A DNA stretch of 64,000 nucleotides. Source: Gemmatales bacterium. Its GTDB lineage: Bacteria > Planctomycetota > Planctomycetia > Gemmatales > HRBIN36. The position numbers were made by a program, and so were the translations under genes. Where the stretch lies: positions 55,786 through 119,785 of the forward strand of contig JANXCQ010000012.1 in the NCBI GenBank assembly GCA_025060195.1. The letters run 5' to 3'. Shown piece by piece: positions 18,844 to 28,302 of this stretch (position 1 is the stretch's first letter; every line of letters starts with the position of its first letter). The notes below the pieces were generated by a model. That model was given only the letters and a program-made list of their open reading frames with translations. It had not been told where the DNA came from and ran no database searches.

Positions 18844-20664
18844 ATGCACGGGCATGATCCGCAATTAGTCTCGGAAACCGCTGCCGCTCTGGACAAAGAA
18901 ACGCTCGTGACTCGCCGTGGACTCTGGGGTCGTCTACGCGGGGTCATTGAATCGCATCCGCGTGGGTTGTTCTTGCTGTTTTTCGTGGAGATGTGGGAGA
19001 GGTTCAGCTATTACGGCATGCGGGCGATTCTTGTGCCCTACCTGATTACGACGACGCTGGCCCAGGCGCAATTGGGCATGTATTGGGGACCGAGTGCCTT
19101 CATCGGACATACCGTCACTGATCCGGCCCTCGGTGTGGTGAGCGGTACCGCGGCGGTGGTGGGTTATGACAAACTTCGCGAGGACATCGAAGCGGCAGCC
19201 AATCCAGGGCGCGGTTGGGCCGAGGGTGAGGCGAATCTCCTTTATGGCTGGTACACTGGATTGGCGTACTTACTGCCACTCATCGGCGGCTACGTCGCGG
19301 ACAAACTGCTGGGTACGCACCGCTCGGTGTTAGTCGGAGGTATCGTGATCGCGCTGGGACATATTGTTCTGGCTGTTTCGGGACTTGGCAACCTGGCTCA
19401 TTCTGAATTGGGCATGAGTTTATTTATCAGCGGTTTGGCTTTGATTGTTATTGGCACCGGTTATTTCAAACCGTGCGCCTCGGTGATGGTCAGTCAACTT
19501 TACCCTCCTGGTGATCCGCGCCGCGATAGTGCGTTCACTATTTTTTACATGGGGATCAATTTGGGAGCGTTGATGTGCAATTACGTTGCGGGAACGTTGG
19601 GTGAAAAGGTAGGCTGGCACTGGGGTTTCGGCGCGGCGGCTGTAGGAATGTTGGCAGGATTAGTGATGTACATCTGGGGCAGGCCACGTTATTTGCAGGG
19701 TATCGGATTGCCGCCCGCGGCGTACGCTGATGTGCGCTATCCGATTCTCCAGGTGCCATTGGCTCTACTCCTCGCCGCGGCCGTGGGTGTGTTTTACCAT
19801 GTGGGCGGTTTTGGCTGGCTGGCTCAGGCACTTAAATCCGTCTGGATGGTGGATGTGTGGCGCTGGCTCATCATTCTCGGCACACTGGCAGCCGTGATCG
19901 GCGGGGCGGCTTGGCTCATTGCGATTCAGCAACCGGGCGAACGCGGTCTGACGGCGAGTATCCTGATTTTCATGATGTTCAACGCCGTCTTCTGGATCGG
20001 CTTCGAGCAAGCGGGTTCGACTCTCAACGTCTTCGCCCAACGCTCCACGGATCGCCGCATTCCTTTAGGGCCGTTTAGCACCCTGTTTGGTGTGGCGGAA
20101 TGGGAAATGCCCTTCACCTGGTTCCAATCACTCAATCCGTTTCTTATTCTCGTGCTGGCACCCAGTTTCGCCTGGTTGTGGTCATTTCTGGAAAAACACG
20201 GTTGGAATCCGACGCAGCCGATGAAAATTTTCTGGGGCTTGGTGTTATTGGGCGTAGGCTACGTGTTCATCGTGATTGGGGCTTACCTGAATCATACGAG
20301 TGGCATGCCTGTGTCGATGTTTTGGCTCACTGCCATGTATCTGTTCCATACGCTGGGCGAACTCTGCTTGTCGCCCACGGGCCTGGCTTATGTGACTCGG
20401 GCCGCACCAGCGCGATATGTGTCGCTGCTGATGGGTATCTGGTTCATATCGAGTTTCCTGGCCAATCTCGGCGGCGGTATTATTGCTAGCTACATCGAAG
20501 AGGTCGAGAGCGGTAAGATCAAGCTTCCTTGGCAACTCTATGGCTATGAATTGGGCGGACGCGCGGATTATTTCGCGATGTTTGCAGTCGGTTCTCTTAT
20601 GGCCGCACTTGTCATTCTCATCCTCACACCGCTATTCAAGCGCTATCTTGGCGTCAAGGAATAG
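18844..20664 (+). CDS. POT/PTR family proton-coupled peptide transporter
   Basis: 606 aa from the ATG at 18844, eight bases after AGGGGAG; a GTG at 18835 is the alternative. The family motif EMWERFSYYG is at 49-58, the ExxERFxYY proton-coupling signature. The segment GTGYFKPCASVMVSQLY fits the second POT motif (GxGxxKPN-type), followed by FYMGINLGAL. There are about 12-14 membrane helices. It should import di- and tripeptides with protons. It is larger than typical POTs because of loops after the first helices (about 80-130). Fits a proteolytic lifestyle; pepA lies at 25485-26975. Confidence 0.93.
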   Translation: MHGHDPQLVSETAAALDKETLVTRRGLWGRLRGVIESHPRGLFLLFFVEMWERFSYYGMRAILVPYLITTTLAQAQLGMYWGPSAFIGHTVTDPALGVVSGTAAVVGYDKLREDIEAAANPGRGWAEGEANLLYGWYTGLAYLLPLIGGYVADKLLGTHRSVLVGGIVIALGHIVLAVSGLGNLAHSELGMSLFISGLALIVIGTGYFKPCASVMVSQLYPPGDPRRDSAFTIFYMGINLGALMCNYVAGTLGEKVGWHWGFGAAAVGMLAGLVMYIWGRPRYLQGIGLPPAAYADVRYPILQVPLALLLAAAVGVFYHVGGFGWLAQALKSVWMVDVWRWLIILGTLAAVIGGAAWLIAIQQPGERGLTASILIFMMFNAVFWIGFEQAGSTLNVFAQRSTDRRIPLGPFSTLFGVAEWEMPFTWFQSLNPFLILVLAPSFAWLWSFLEKHGWNPTQPMKIFWGLVLLGVGYVFIVIGAYLNHTSGMPVSMFWLTAMYLFHTLGELCLSPTGLAYVTRAAPARYVSLLMGIWFISSFLANLGGGIIASYIEEVESGKIKLPWQLYGYELGGRADYFAMFAVGSLMAALVILILTPLFKRYLGVKE

Positions 20665-20715
20665 AGCCTGACCCCTACTCCAGTGGCATCTTGACCCACA
20701 AAAAGGAGGCGGACT

Positions 20716-22101
20716 ATGCAGGAAGGGAAGACCGTTGGCCCATCCGCGATTTCGTCTTCTTCGACTGGGGCAACGGCCAAAGAGGAAATCAATGTTTACC
20801 AGATGTCCACAATGCAACTGGATCGGGCCCTGCGGTATCTGCCCACGATCAAAAAAGGGTTGATTGATTTTCTCAAACGTCCTGCCCGCTCGATTATCGT
20901 CGAGTTCCCAGTGGAGCTGGAAGACGGGTCCGTGGTGACGTTTACCGGGTATCGTGTGCTGCACAGTCGCGTGCGTGGTCCAGGGAAGGGGGGCATCCGG
21001 TATCATCCTGATGTCAATCTCGACGAAGTGCGTGCCTTGGCCGCCTGGATGACTTGGAAATGTGCCGTGGCCGACTTGCCGTACGGCGGGGCAAAAGGTG
21101 GCGTCGCTTGCGATCCGAAAAAGCTTAGCGAGACGGTGCTCCGCCGCATTACTCGGCGCTATATCGCCGAACTGGGCGATAATATCGGGCCTTATGAGGA
21201 TATTCCCGCCCCCGATATGTACACCGACGCCAAGACTATGGCCTGGGTTTACGATACCTACCAAATGATGCATCCCGGCCGAAATAATCTGCCCGTGGTA
21301 ACCGGCAAGCCCGTGGATATAGGCGGCTCGCTCGGGCGGCGAGAAGCCACGGCCCGTGGCTGTCTGTACTGCGTGCAGCGGGCGCTGGCTGAGGCGATCG
21401 TGCCGGGCCTGAGCTCTCTTCGCGGAGCTCATGTGGTGATTCAAGGTTTCGGCAACGTCGGTGGTATTGCCGCCCAGTTGTTCCATGAGGCCGGGGCACG
21501 CATTATTGCCGTGAGCGATTCCACAGGCGGCATTGTCCACGAAGGGGGACTCGACCCCGAAGCCGTGCTGCGGCACAAGGAGAAGACTAAGAGCGTGCAA
21601 AATTTCCCTGGCGCGCGAAACATCACCAATGAGGAACTGCTAACCTTGCCGTGCGACATTCTCATCCCCGCGGCGATGGAATGTCAAATCCGCGCCGATA
21701 ATGCCCATCGCATCCAAGCACGGTTGATCGCGGAAGCGGCTAACGGGCCGACTACGCCCGCGGCCGACGATATTCTGTTCGCTCGGGGTATTCCCGTGTT
21801 GCCGGACATCCTGGCTAATTCCGGGGGCGTGACCGTCAGTTATTTTGAGTGGGTGCAGAATATCGAAAACGAGCAATGGGATGAGGCGGAAGTGAACGAA
21901 AAACTGCGGGTCAAAATGGAACGGGCCACCTTGGCCGTTCTGGAGAAACATAAACAACTCCTGACTCGCGTCGAGCGCGGCGAAATCAAAACACCGGATG
22001 GGCAGGTGATCCGTCAAAAGCCCGACTTGCGTATCGCCGCGTTAGTGTTGGCGGTGGAGCGCGTGGCCAATGTGGCGTTGGAGCGCGGCATCTGGCCGTG
22101 A
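20716..22101 (+). CDS. Glu/Leu/Phe/Val dehydrogenase (glutamate dehydrogenase type)
   Basis: 461 aa. The catalytic-lysine segment LPYGGAKGG (121-129) and PAPDMYTDAKTMAW identify the amino-acid dehydrogenase family, and GFGNVGG near 244 is the NAD(P) loop. RVRGPGKGGIRYHP is the substrate-side motif. It interconverts glutamate with 2-oxoglutarate and ammonia. About 25 extra residues at the N-terminus (Ser/Thr-rich) precede the fold. A strong AAAGGAGG supports the ATG. It follows the peptide transporter by 51 bases on the same strand, which fits a role in amino-acid catabolism. Confidence 0.93.
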   Translation: MQEGKTVGPSAISSSSTGATAKEEINVYQMSTMQLDRALRYLPTIKKGLIDFLKRPARSIIVEFPVELEDGSVVTFTGYRVLHSRVRGPGKGGIRYHPDVNLDEVRALAAWMTWKCAVADLPYGGAKGGVACDPKKLSETVLRRITRRYIAELGDNIGPYEDIPAPDMYTDAKTMAWVYDTYQMMHPGRNNLPVVTGKPVDIGGSLGRREATARGCLYCVQRALAEAIVPGLSSLRGAHVVIQGFGNVGGIAAQLFHEAGARIIAVSDSTGGIVHEGGLDPEAVLRHKEKTKSVQNFPGARNITNEELLTLPCDILIPAAMECQIRADNAHRIQARLIAEAANGPTTPAADDILFARGIPVLPDILANSGGVTVSYFEWVQNIENEQWDEAEVNEKLRVKMERATLAVLEKHKQLLTRVERGEIKTPDGQVIRQKPDLRIAALVLAVERVANVALERGIWP

Positions 22102-22107
22102 TTCCGA

Positions 22108-22905
22108 CTAGGACTTGCGGCGCCGTTGCCTCCTGGTGCGGCGATAACCTTGGAGCATGATTTCGCAGACCTCTTGCGGTGAGTCGCTCACTTGAAAGAG
22201 CCGCAGTTCGCGTGCGGAAATGTTATTCGCAGCGGCCACAGTGTGGGTAAGCCAATCCACCAAGCCACGCCAATACTCCGAACCGAAGAGGACAACGGGG
22301 AACTCATGGAGTTTCCCAGTCTGGATCAGCGTGAGAGCCTCAAACATCTCGTCTAAGGTTCCGTAACCACCTGGGAAAAGGACAAAGCCTTCGGAATATT
22401 TGGCGAACATGGTTTTGCGGACGAAGAAATAGCGAAACTCGACCGCGATGCGGACGTAGGGGTTCAGCCGTTGTTCGTAGGGAAGCTCGATGTTGCAGCC
22501 GACCGAAACGCCACCCGCTTCGACGGCCCCACGATTAGCTGCCTCCATGATGCCTGGGCCGCCTCCGGTAATGATCGCGAACCCGGCTTGGGCTAATAAC
22601 CGAGCCGTTTCCCGGGCTGCCTGATACATGGGATGCTCAGGCGGAGTGCGGGCAGAGCCGAAAATTGAGACAGCGGCCGCAATATCGGCCAGGCGATTAA
22701 TACCGTTGACAAACTCGCCCGCGATCCGCCACACCCGCCAGGGATCCTGGCGGGTGAATTGGCCTTGCCGCCTGTCTAACGGTCTGGGCCGAGGACCCCG
22801 TACCCGCTGCAACAGCAGCTCATCCTCGGTCAGTTCCGCCGTGACCGCGCCGGAGTCAGACGAAAGCACGTTACGCTTACTATTCAGTTCATCTTTGTCG
22901 GGCAT
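22108..22905 (-). CDS. LOG-family protein (TIGR00730, Rossmann fold)
   Basis: 265 aa from the ATG at 22905, which has GGGAGA upstream; the more distant start at 22935 lacks one. The fold shows ITGGGPGIMEAANRGA and the PGGYGTLDEMFEAL motif (PGGxGTxxE), hallmark of lysine-decarboxylase-like/LOG proteins. The family hydrolyses nucleoside 5'-monophosphates (cytokinin-activating in plants; a nucleosidase in bacteria). An N-terminal extension of about 70 charged residues precedes the domain. It is convergent with the dehydrogenase, six bases apart. Confidence 0.9.
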   Translation of the reverse strand: MPDKDELNSKRNVLSSDSGAVTAELTEDELLLQRVRGPRPRPLDRRQGQFTRQDPWRVWRIAGEFVNGINRLADIAAAVSIFGSARTPPEHPMYQAARETARLLAQAGFAIITGGGPGIMEAANRGAVEAGGVSVGCNIELPYEQRLNPYVRIAVEFRYFFVRKTMFAKYSEGFVLFPGGYGTLDEMFEALTLIQTGKLHEFPVVLFGSEYWRGLVDWLTHTVAAANNISARELRLFQVSDSPQEVCEIMLQGYRRTRRQRRRKS

Positions 22906-23057
22906 GATAGGTCTCCCTCTTGGTGAGTGGAACATGACCCACGAAAAAGCTCATGGACATCTAGTCGTTTTAGCCAAGGAAACGCCTCAAGCACATTGAG
23001 CGAACTTGCACTCGTCCTTACAATACGGCAAACAGAGAAGGCAATCGGGAGATGGCG

Positions 23058-24314
23058 ATGCTCAGGATGCGGTCGCTCATGGTCGGCATTGCAGTGTCGC
23101 TGGGAGTAATTGTCGGAGTTAGCTGGTTCAGTCGCGCTCAGGAGAAAGCACCGCCGAGCCGCAAGCCGCTCATCCGCTGGGAAAAGATCGTACTCGATCG
23201 AAAGTTCTGGTCGGAAGGCGTAGCAGTGGCCGATGTCAATCGCGATGGCCGACTCGATGTCATTGCGGGCGATGTCTGGTACGAGGCACCTCAGTGGCAA
23301 CGCCATTTCTTACGCCCCGTACGACGCCGCGATAAAGGCAATCCCGACGAAGGCCACGATCCCCACAACTACAGTAACAGCTTCGCCTGCTTTGCTGACG
23401 ATTTCAATCGTGACGGTTGGCCCGATGTGATCATTTTGCCTTTTCCCGGGGAGGCGTGTTATTGGTACGAGAACCCGAAAGGGCAGGGGGGCTACTGGCG
23501 GGCGCACCTGCTCTGGCGCAGTGCTTGTAACGAGTCCCCGCAGTACGCGGATCTATTCGGCGAGGGGCAACGCCGTCTGATCATGGCGATCCAGCCTGAA
23601 GGACAAATGTGCTGGTTCGAGATTCCTGAGGACCCTACTAAGCCGTGGATCCCACATGCGATCAGCGAGCCGAAAGCGCCAGGCACGGACCGTTTCTCCC
23701 ATGGCTTAGGTGTAGGCGACGTGAACCGCGATGGGCGCCCCGATGTGTTGGTAACGGCAGGTTGGTGGGAGCAGCCTGCGGAAGGGAAAAAGCATGCCGG
23801 GCCCTGGAAATTTCATCCCGCCAAGCTGGGTGGGCCATGTGCCGATATGATCGTGTTTGATGTGGATGGCGACGGTCTGAACGACGTTATCACCAGCTCG
23901 GCCCACGGCCGCGGCATCTGGTGGCGTCGGCAATTGCCCGAAGCCTCGGGCAGCCGATTCCAGCAGCACGATATTTACATGGGTTTTACGCAAACCCACG
24001 CTGTCGTATTCACCGACATCAACGGCGATGGCCGACCCGATATTGTTACGGGCAAACGATGGTGGGCCCACGGTCCCAAGGGCGATAAGGATCCTCTCGA
24101 CCCGGAAGAACCCAATCGTCCCGCGGTGCTTTACTGGTTTGAGATCGTGCCCCAGTCCGGTGCGCCGCCTCGCTTCATCCCACACCAAGTGGACGACGAT
24201 TCGGGCATTGGCACGCAGTTTACCGTAGCCGATCTTAATGCCGACCGCCTTCCCGACATTGTTGTGGCCAATAAGAAAGGCGTATTCGTATTTCTGCAGA
24301 AACGGGAACCTTAA
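23058..24314 (+). CDS. Exported FG-GAP/VCBS repeat protein
   Basis: 418 aa from the ATG at 23058, six bases after GGGAG (23047-23051); the ATG at 23052 would abut that site. A signal peptide covers the first 30 residues. Calcium-loop repeats of the type DVNRDGRLDVI recur (e.g. VNRDGRLDVIAGDVWYE, DFNRDGWPDVIILPF, DVNRDGRPDVLVTAGWWE, DVDGDGLNDVI, DINGDGRPDIVTG, LNADRLPDIVVANK). These fold into an integrin-alpha-like seven-bladed propeller outside the cytoplasm. The ligand is unknown. It is divergent from the LOG gene and precedes the Trm112-like gene by 30 bases. Confidence 0.9.
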   Translation: MLRMRSLMVGIAVSLGVIVGVSWFSRAQEKAPPSRKPLIRWEKIVLDRKFWSEGVAVADVNRDGRLDVIAGDVWYEAPQWQRHFLRPVRRRDKGNPDEGHDPHNYSNSFACFADDFNRDGWPDVIILPFPGEACYWYENPKGQGGYWRAHLLWRSACNESPQYADLFGEGQRRLIMAIQPEGQMCWFEIPEDPTKPWIPHAISEPKAPGTDRFSHGLGVGDVNRDGRPDVLVTAGWWEQPAEGKKHAGPWKFHPAKLGGPCADMIVFDVDGDGLNDVITSSAHGRGIWWRRQLPEASGSRFQQHDIYMGFTQTHAVVFTDINGDGRPDIVTGKRWWAHGPKGDKDPLDPEEPNRPAVLYWFEIVPQSGAPPRFIPHQVDDDSGIGTQFTVADLNADRLPDIVVANKKGVFVFLQKREP

Positions 24315-24344
24315 TTGGCACACTTCCGTCCAAAGGATGACCGC

Positions 24345-24572
24345 ATGCTTGATCCCCAATTACTGAAAATACTTGTCTGCCCTCTAGGGAAAGCACCCCT
24401 TCGCTTGGAAGGGAACACTCTCGTGTGCACGCGGTGTGGGCCGCGTTTCAGTATCAGTCGCGACGGCTTACCCAACATGCTAATTGAAGAGGCTGAACTG
24501 CCGCCTGGTATTCAACGCCTCGAAGATTTACCCTGCTATCGCGAAACTCTGAAACCTGCGGAGTCGCCATGA
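24345..24572 (+). CDS. Trm112-like/UPF0434 zinc-ribbon protein
   Basis: 75 aa. LLKILVCPLGKAPL and LVCTRCGPRFSISRDGLPNML are the typical Trm112/YcaR layout. The usual first CPxC is CPLG here, so one of four zinc ligands is missing; several bacterial members share this kind of loss. In eukaryotes Trm112 activates methyltransferases; in bacteria the role is unclear. The ATG at 24345 is taken rather than the TTG at 24315. Its stop codon overlaps the start of the next gene (ATGA), so they are translationally coupled. Confidence 0.85.
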   Translation: MLDPQLLKILVCPLGKAPLRLEGNTLVCTRCGPRFSISRDGLPNMLIEEAELPPGIQRLEDLPCYRETLKPAESP

Positions 24573-25477
24573 ACCTGAGACCGATTCTTCCCGTGCTGGC
24601 TTGCATGATTGTGTCCGTGGCTTTCGCGGTGAGTCAGCAGGAAAAGGACAAGCCGACCGATAAGGATAAGCCGGCAGAACTCAAGATAGTCAATATGGAG
24701 CGTCTCAACACGGAGGCGGATGAAAGTTATCCCAGCATGGGTCAGGAAGGTTTGACCTTTTTCTTTTGCCGCCGCAGCAATCAGGGCGACTGGGACATTT
24801 ACCAAGCGAGTCGGCCTGCGCTGAAAGGCCCGTTTACAAATCCCCAGCCTGTGGTGGAAGTAAACAGCAAGGCGGACGACATTAGCCCCCTGGCGGTACG
24901 CGACGGGCCCGGACAGTATTTGTTTTTTGCCTCGAAGCGTGGTGGGGGAAGTTTGGACATTTATTTCACGCGGCGCTTACGCTTGACAGAAAGCTTTATG
25001 CGGGCGGCGATCGCGCCGTTGCCTCCGAACATCGACACCGAAGCCGACGAAGCCGACCCCTGGATCACGCCCAGCCAGCTGGAAATGTATTTCAGTCGTC
25101 GCGAGAAAACTAAAGGTTGGAGTATCTGGCGAGCTACCGCAACCAAACCACGAGACTTCAGCAGAGTGCAAGAACTCGCGGGATTGAACGGGGGCTTCGC
25201 TCATCCGACCGTCACCCCGGACGGTCGGCTCATGTTCCTGCAAGGGAAATTGGACGATGGCCGCTGGGGCTTGTTTTATTCGCGTCGGACCACGGCAGGG
25301 CAGTGGAGCGCGCCCGCTCCGATCGAGCCGCTCAACGATCATCCAGGCCCGGAGGGCACGTTGGCACCGGCGCTTAGTTGGGATGGCGCTTACTTGTTCT
25401 TCGCTTCCGACCGTCCTGGGGGCAAAGGCGGCTTGGATTTGTATTGGTTGGAAGTGAAGCAATTGCCGCTGAAGTAA
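24569..25477 (+). CDS. Exported PD40/TolB-like beta-propeller protein
   Basis: 302 aa. A signal peptide (about 1-22) is followed by a Lys/Asp-rich linker. Repeats with the WD40-like PD40 pattern are seen: SYPSMGQEGLTFFFCRRS, DISPLAVRDGPGQYLFFASK, ADPWITPSQLEMYFSRR, AHPTVTPDGRLMFLQGK and APALSWDGAYLFFASDRPGG. It is probably a periplasmic binding propeller resembling the TolB C-terminal domain. It is coupled to the Trm112-like gene by a 4-base overlap. The stop is seven bases from the end of convergent pepA. Confidence 0.87.
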   Translation: MNLRPILPVLACMIVSVAFAVSQQEKDKPTDKDKPAELKIVNMERLNTEADESYPSMGQEGLTFFFCRRSNQGDWDIYQASRPALKGPFTNPQPVVEVNSKADDISPLAVRDGPGQYLFFASKRGGGSLDIYFTRRLRLTESFMRAAIAPLPPNIDTEADEADPWITPSQLEMYFSRREKTKGWSIWRATATKPRDFSRVQELAGLNGGFAHPTVTPDGRLMFLQGKLDDGRWGLFYSRRTTAGQWSAPAPIEPLNDHPGPEGTLAPALSWDGAYLFFASDRPGGKGGLDLYWLEVKQLPLK

Positions 25478-25484
25478 TGCCGGC

Positions 25485-26975
25485 TCACATTTCCTGGGCG
25501 TAGCGGTGTGCCAGCTCCACGATGGTACGTACGCCGAAGCCTGTCCCGCCTGCGTCACGAGCTGGCCCATCTTCCGAGGACCAGGCTGGGCCTGCGATAT
25601 CGAGGTGCACCCAGGGCCTGTCGGCGACAAAATGTTCCAGGAACTTGGCTGCAGTGATTGCCCCCGCGTAGCGACCTCCGACGTTCTTCACATCGGCTAC
25701 ATGGCTCCGCAGCAGCTCGCCATACTCACGAAACATAGGCAACGGCCAGACCTGTTCGCCGGCACTGCTGGCCGCTTGTCGCACTTGTTCCGCCCAAGCG
25801 TCATGGTTGCTCATCAGGCCGGCTACTTCGGTTCCTAACGCGACCATGCAGGCGCCGGTGAGCGTGGCGAGATCCAGTAAATGAGCCGCGTTCTGTTCGA
25901 CGGCATAGCATAATACATCGGCCAAAATCAACCGTCCCTCGGCATCGGTGTTGAGAATCTCGACGGTCTTTCCGTTCCGAGCGCGGAGCACGTCGCCGAG
26001 TTTCAGGGCTTGTCCGCTGGGCATATTCTCCACTAAAGCGAGCAACCCCAACACGTTGACGGGCAGCCGCAGTTCGGCAATGGCCTGCACGCCGCCGAGA
26101 ACCGCCGCGGCGCCGGCCATATCGCATTTCATGTCTTGCATCTGTTCGGTGGTCTTCAACGACAATCCGCCGCTGTCGAAGGTGACGCCTTTGCCCAACA
26201 AGGCCAACGTCGGTTTGTCGCCTCCGTTACGATACCGCAAGATCACAACCCGCGGCGGACGTGCTGAACCTTGGGCCACGCCTAGTAGGCAGCCCATCCG
26301 CTCCGCTACCAGGCGTTTTTCGTCCCAGATCGTACACTCCACACCGACTGATTGGCTGACAAGTTCCGCCCGGTGGGCGAACGATTCGGGGTACAGATCG
26401 CAAGGCGGCTCATTGACGAGGTCGCGGACCAGGTGAATAGCCCGACCTTCGACCTCGGCACGACGTGCCGCGGCTTGGGCTTCGTCGCTCGGCGCAGAAG
26501 ACGGCACCACGAGTACCGTTTCCTGCGGGGGATGCCGGTCGGGTTGGGCCTGGCGAATCCCAGGGCCCCGATACGCCGCATAAATCCCTGTGCCGAGTCC
26601 CAGGATTACGTCGCGCCACTGGGTGCGCGACGTCGGTTCCGGCACGGCCACCGCGACCCGCGCATGCTTCCGTGCCGCAACATATTTTCCCGCAGCAAAA
26701 CCCGCGCGATACCAAGCGCGTCGCTCGACCTCGTCGGCTTTGCCGGCACCCACCAGCAACACGCGCTGAGCCAGGGCGTAAGGCCCTGTCACCAAGGGCA
26801 GTAACTCTGCTAATTTTCCTCGCCAATCTCCGCTTTCTCTCAGTCGGGAAATACAGCCGCCCGTGATCTGATCCAGTTCCTGCGCTGGCCCAGGAAGAGC
26901 ATCCTCGAAGACGGGGACAATGAGCCAGTCCGCCTCCACGTTGCGCAAGCTACTCGTGATACAATGCCATTTCAT
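25485..26975 (-). CDS. pepA: Leucyl aminopeptidase (M17, cytosol aminopeptidase)
   Basis: 496 aa, normal size. The M17 signature NTDAEGRLILADVL is present, with the two-metal-site segments GKGVTFDSGGLSLK and MKCDMAGAAAVLG. The C-terminal catalytic domain covers about 180-496; the N-terminal alpha/beta domain is typical. It removes N-terminal residues from peptides in the cytoplasm, using two Mn2+ or Zn2+ ions. PepA also binds DNA in some bacteria. With the POT transporter it fits peptide scavenging. Confidence 0.95.
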   Translation of the reverse strand: MKWHCITSSLRNVEADWLIVPVFEDALPGPAQELDQITGGCISRLRESGDWRGKLAELLPLVTGPYALAQRVLLVGAGKADEVERRAWYRAGFAAGKYVAARKHARVAVAVPEPTSRTQWRDVILGLGTGIYAAYRGPGIRQAQPDRHPPQETVLVVPSSAPSDEAQAAARRAEVEGRAIHLVRDLVNEPPCDLYPESFAHRAELVSQSVGVECTIWDEKRLVAERMGCLLGVAQGSARPPRVVILRYRNGGDKPTLALLGKGVTFDSGGLSLKTTEQMQDMKCDMAGAAAVLGGVQAIAELRLPVNVLGLLALVENMPSGQALKLGDVLRARNGKTVEILNTDAEGRLILADVLCYAVEQNAAHLLDLATLTGACMVALGTEVAGLMSNHDAWAEQVRQAASSAGEQVWPLPMFREYGELLRSHVADVKNVGGRYAGAITAAKFLEHFVADRPWVHLDIAGPAWSSEDGPARDAGGTGFGVRTIVELAHRYAQEM

Positions 26976-27070
26976 GCGTCTGACCTCGTTTACGACTGCG
27001 AGGAAAGGCCCGACCTATAATCCCGCCGTTTACTCGCGGCGTATCTCCGCACGGAAAGAGACCGCCACTC

Positions 27071-28273
27071 TCACGAACCGCCGCCCGGTTTATTGAACTG
27101 CTCGTCGATCTTGAGCAACTCTTCGACATCTCGAACCCGTTTGGGATCCTCTTTACGCCGCTGCTCGAGAAACGCCTGGGCCAGTTGGGCAGGTTTTCCC
27201 TGAGCTTGTTGGCTGCAGCTCAACGCATAGCGTAAGATGGCCCGCTGGATAATCGGTACGCTATGGGAGGGGCGATGGTACAAGGCGAGAATCGTCTCGG
27301 CAAATTCCCACCGCTTCCATTTCCGCAAGTCCTCGATGGCCAAGTCGGCGATGTCGCCCTGGCTCAGCAAGGGCACCACGCAGTCGAGCAGGGCTTCCTT
27401 CGATACACCGGGCGCTGGATTCTCCCAAAGATAACGCACGGCGCGTAAGGCAGCGTAGCGTCGTGTGAAATCCTCTTTGTCATTGTTCATGATGCGTTGT
27501 ATGGCTCGTAATCCCTCCTCGGGCTTGAGTAAGGTGAGACCTGATAAGATTCCATCTATGCCGGAAACGAGATCGCGGTCGCGCACCTGCAACAATTCCT
27601 GCAAGATAGCCGCATCGTCGGGCTGTCCGCATAATCCCAAAAGGAAACCATAAAACCCCAGCCGCAGCGCAGGCGTTTCCTTACTGCGGAGCCATTCCGT
27701 TAAGCGTTTGCGGAGATAATTGCGGTCGGCACTGCGAATCCACTGCAGCACTTCCTCCAAGCTACTGTTGCCGAACTCCTTATACGCATCCGTAGTAATC
27801 TCCGGATCCGGATGCTCAAGGTAGTCGAAAAACAGCTTCAACCGTTCAGGCTGTTTCGCATCTTTCAGGGCGTAAATTTTTTGCAAATATTCAACCAGGG
27901 CCTTGTCCTTGACCGGGATGCCGCGAAACGGATCGAGCCGACCCATGAAAACGTCGAAAAACACGATGAAGCGCACGTCGTCTTGATTACCCGTGGGCAC
28001 ATAACGGGGCAGGGTGATGATTTTCTTGTCCTTGAGATAGTCGTGCGGTTTGATAATCGTCTCGAGCACCAAGTCCGTGGTACCCGTACCGTCTTGAACA
28101 TTGAGCAACCGTGCGTTGGTCAATTTGCCGTGGACTACGAAAGTCGATTGTTCCAATTCCTTCGCGAGCGTCACTCCTTGAGCATTACAGAAGGGGCAAG
28201 CGTGAACTACAGCCGTGACCAGCGATACGATTCCGAGTGTCATTCCCACAGCTATCGTCCGGAACCGAGACAT
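27071..28273 (-). CDS. Exported HEAT-like repeat protein with CPFC motif
   Basis: 400 aa from the ATG at 28273, seven bases after AAGGAG. A signal peptide ends near VVHA (about 25), followed at once by CPFCNAQG, a possible metal or haem-neighbour Cys motif. An OB/beta segment (about 35-120) precedes an all-helical half (about 140-390) made of HEAT-type repeats (e.g. LRLGFYGFLLGLCGQPDDA, RRYAALRAVRYLWEN). The function is unknown. It is the last gene of the reverse-strand run with the His-rich protein and DUF318 permease, with 29 bases to the former's stop. Confidence 0.8.
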   Translation of the reverse strand: MSRFRTIAVGMTLGIVSLVTAVVHACPFCNAQGVTLAKELEQSTFVVHGKLTNARLLNVQDGTGTTDLVLETIIKPHDYLKDKKIITLPRYVPTGNQDDVRFIVFFDVFMGRLDPFRGIPVKDKALVEYLQKIYALKDAKQPERLKLFFDYLEHPDPEITTDAYKEFGNSSLEEVLQWIRSADRNYLRKRLTEWLRSKETPALRLGFYGFLLGLCGQPDDAAILQELLQVRDRDLVSGIDGILSGLTLLKPEEGLRAIQRIMNNDKEDFTRRYAALRAVRYLWENPAPGVSKEALLDCVVPLLSQGDIADLAIEDLRKWKRWEFAETILALYHRPSHSVPIIQRAILRYALSCSQQAQGKPAQLAQAFLEQRRKEDPKRVRDVEELLKIDEQFNKPGGGS

Positions 28274-28302
28274 GGCAGGCTCCTTGCATGTGCTCGCAAG
28301 AT

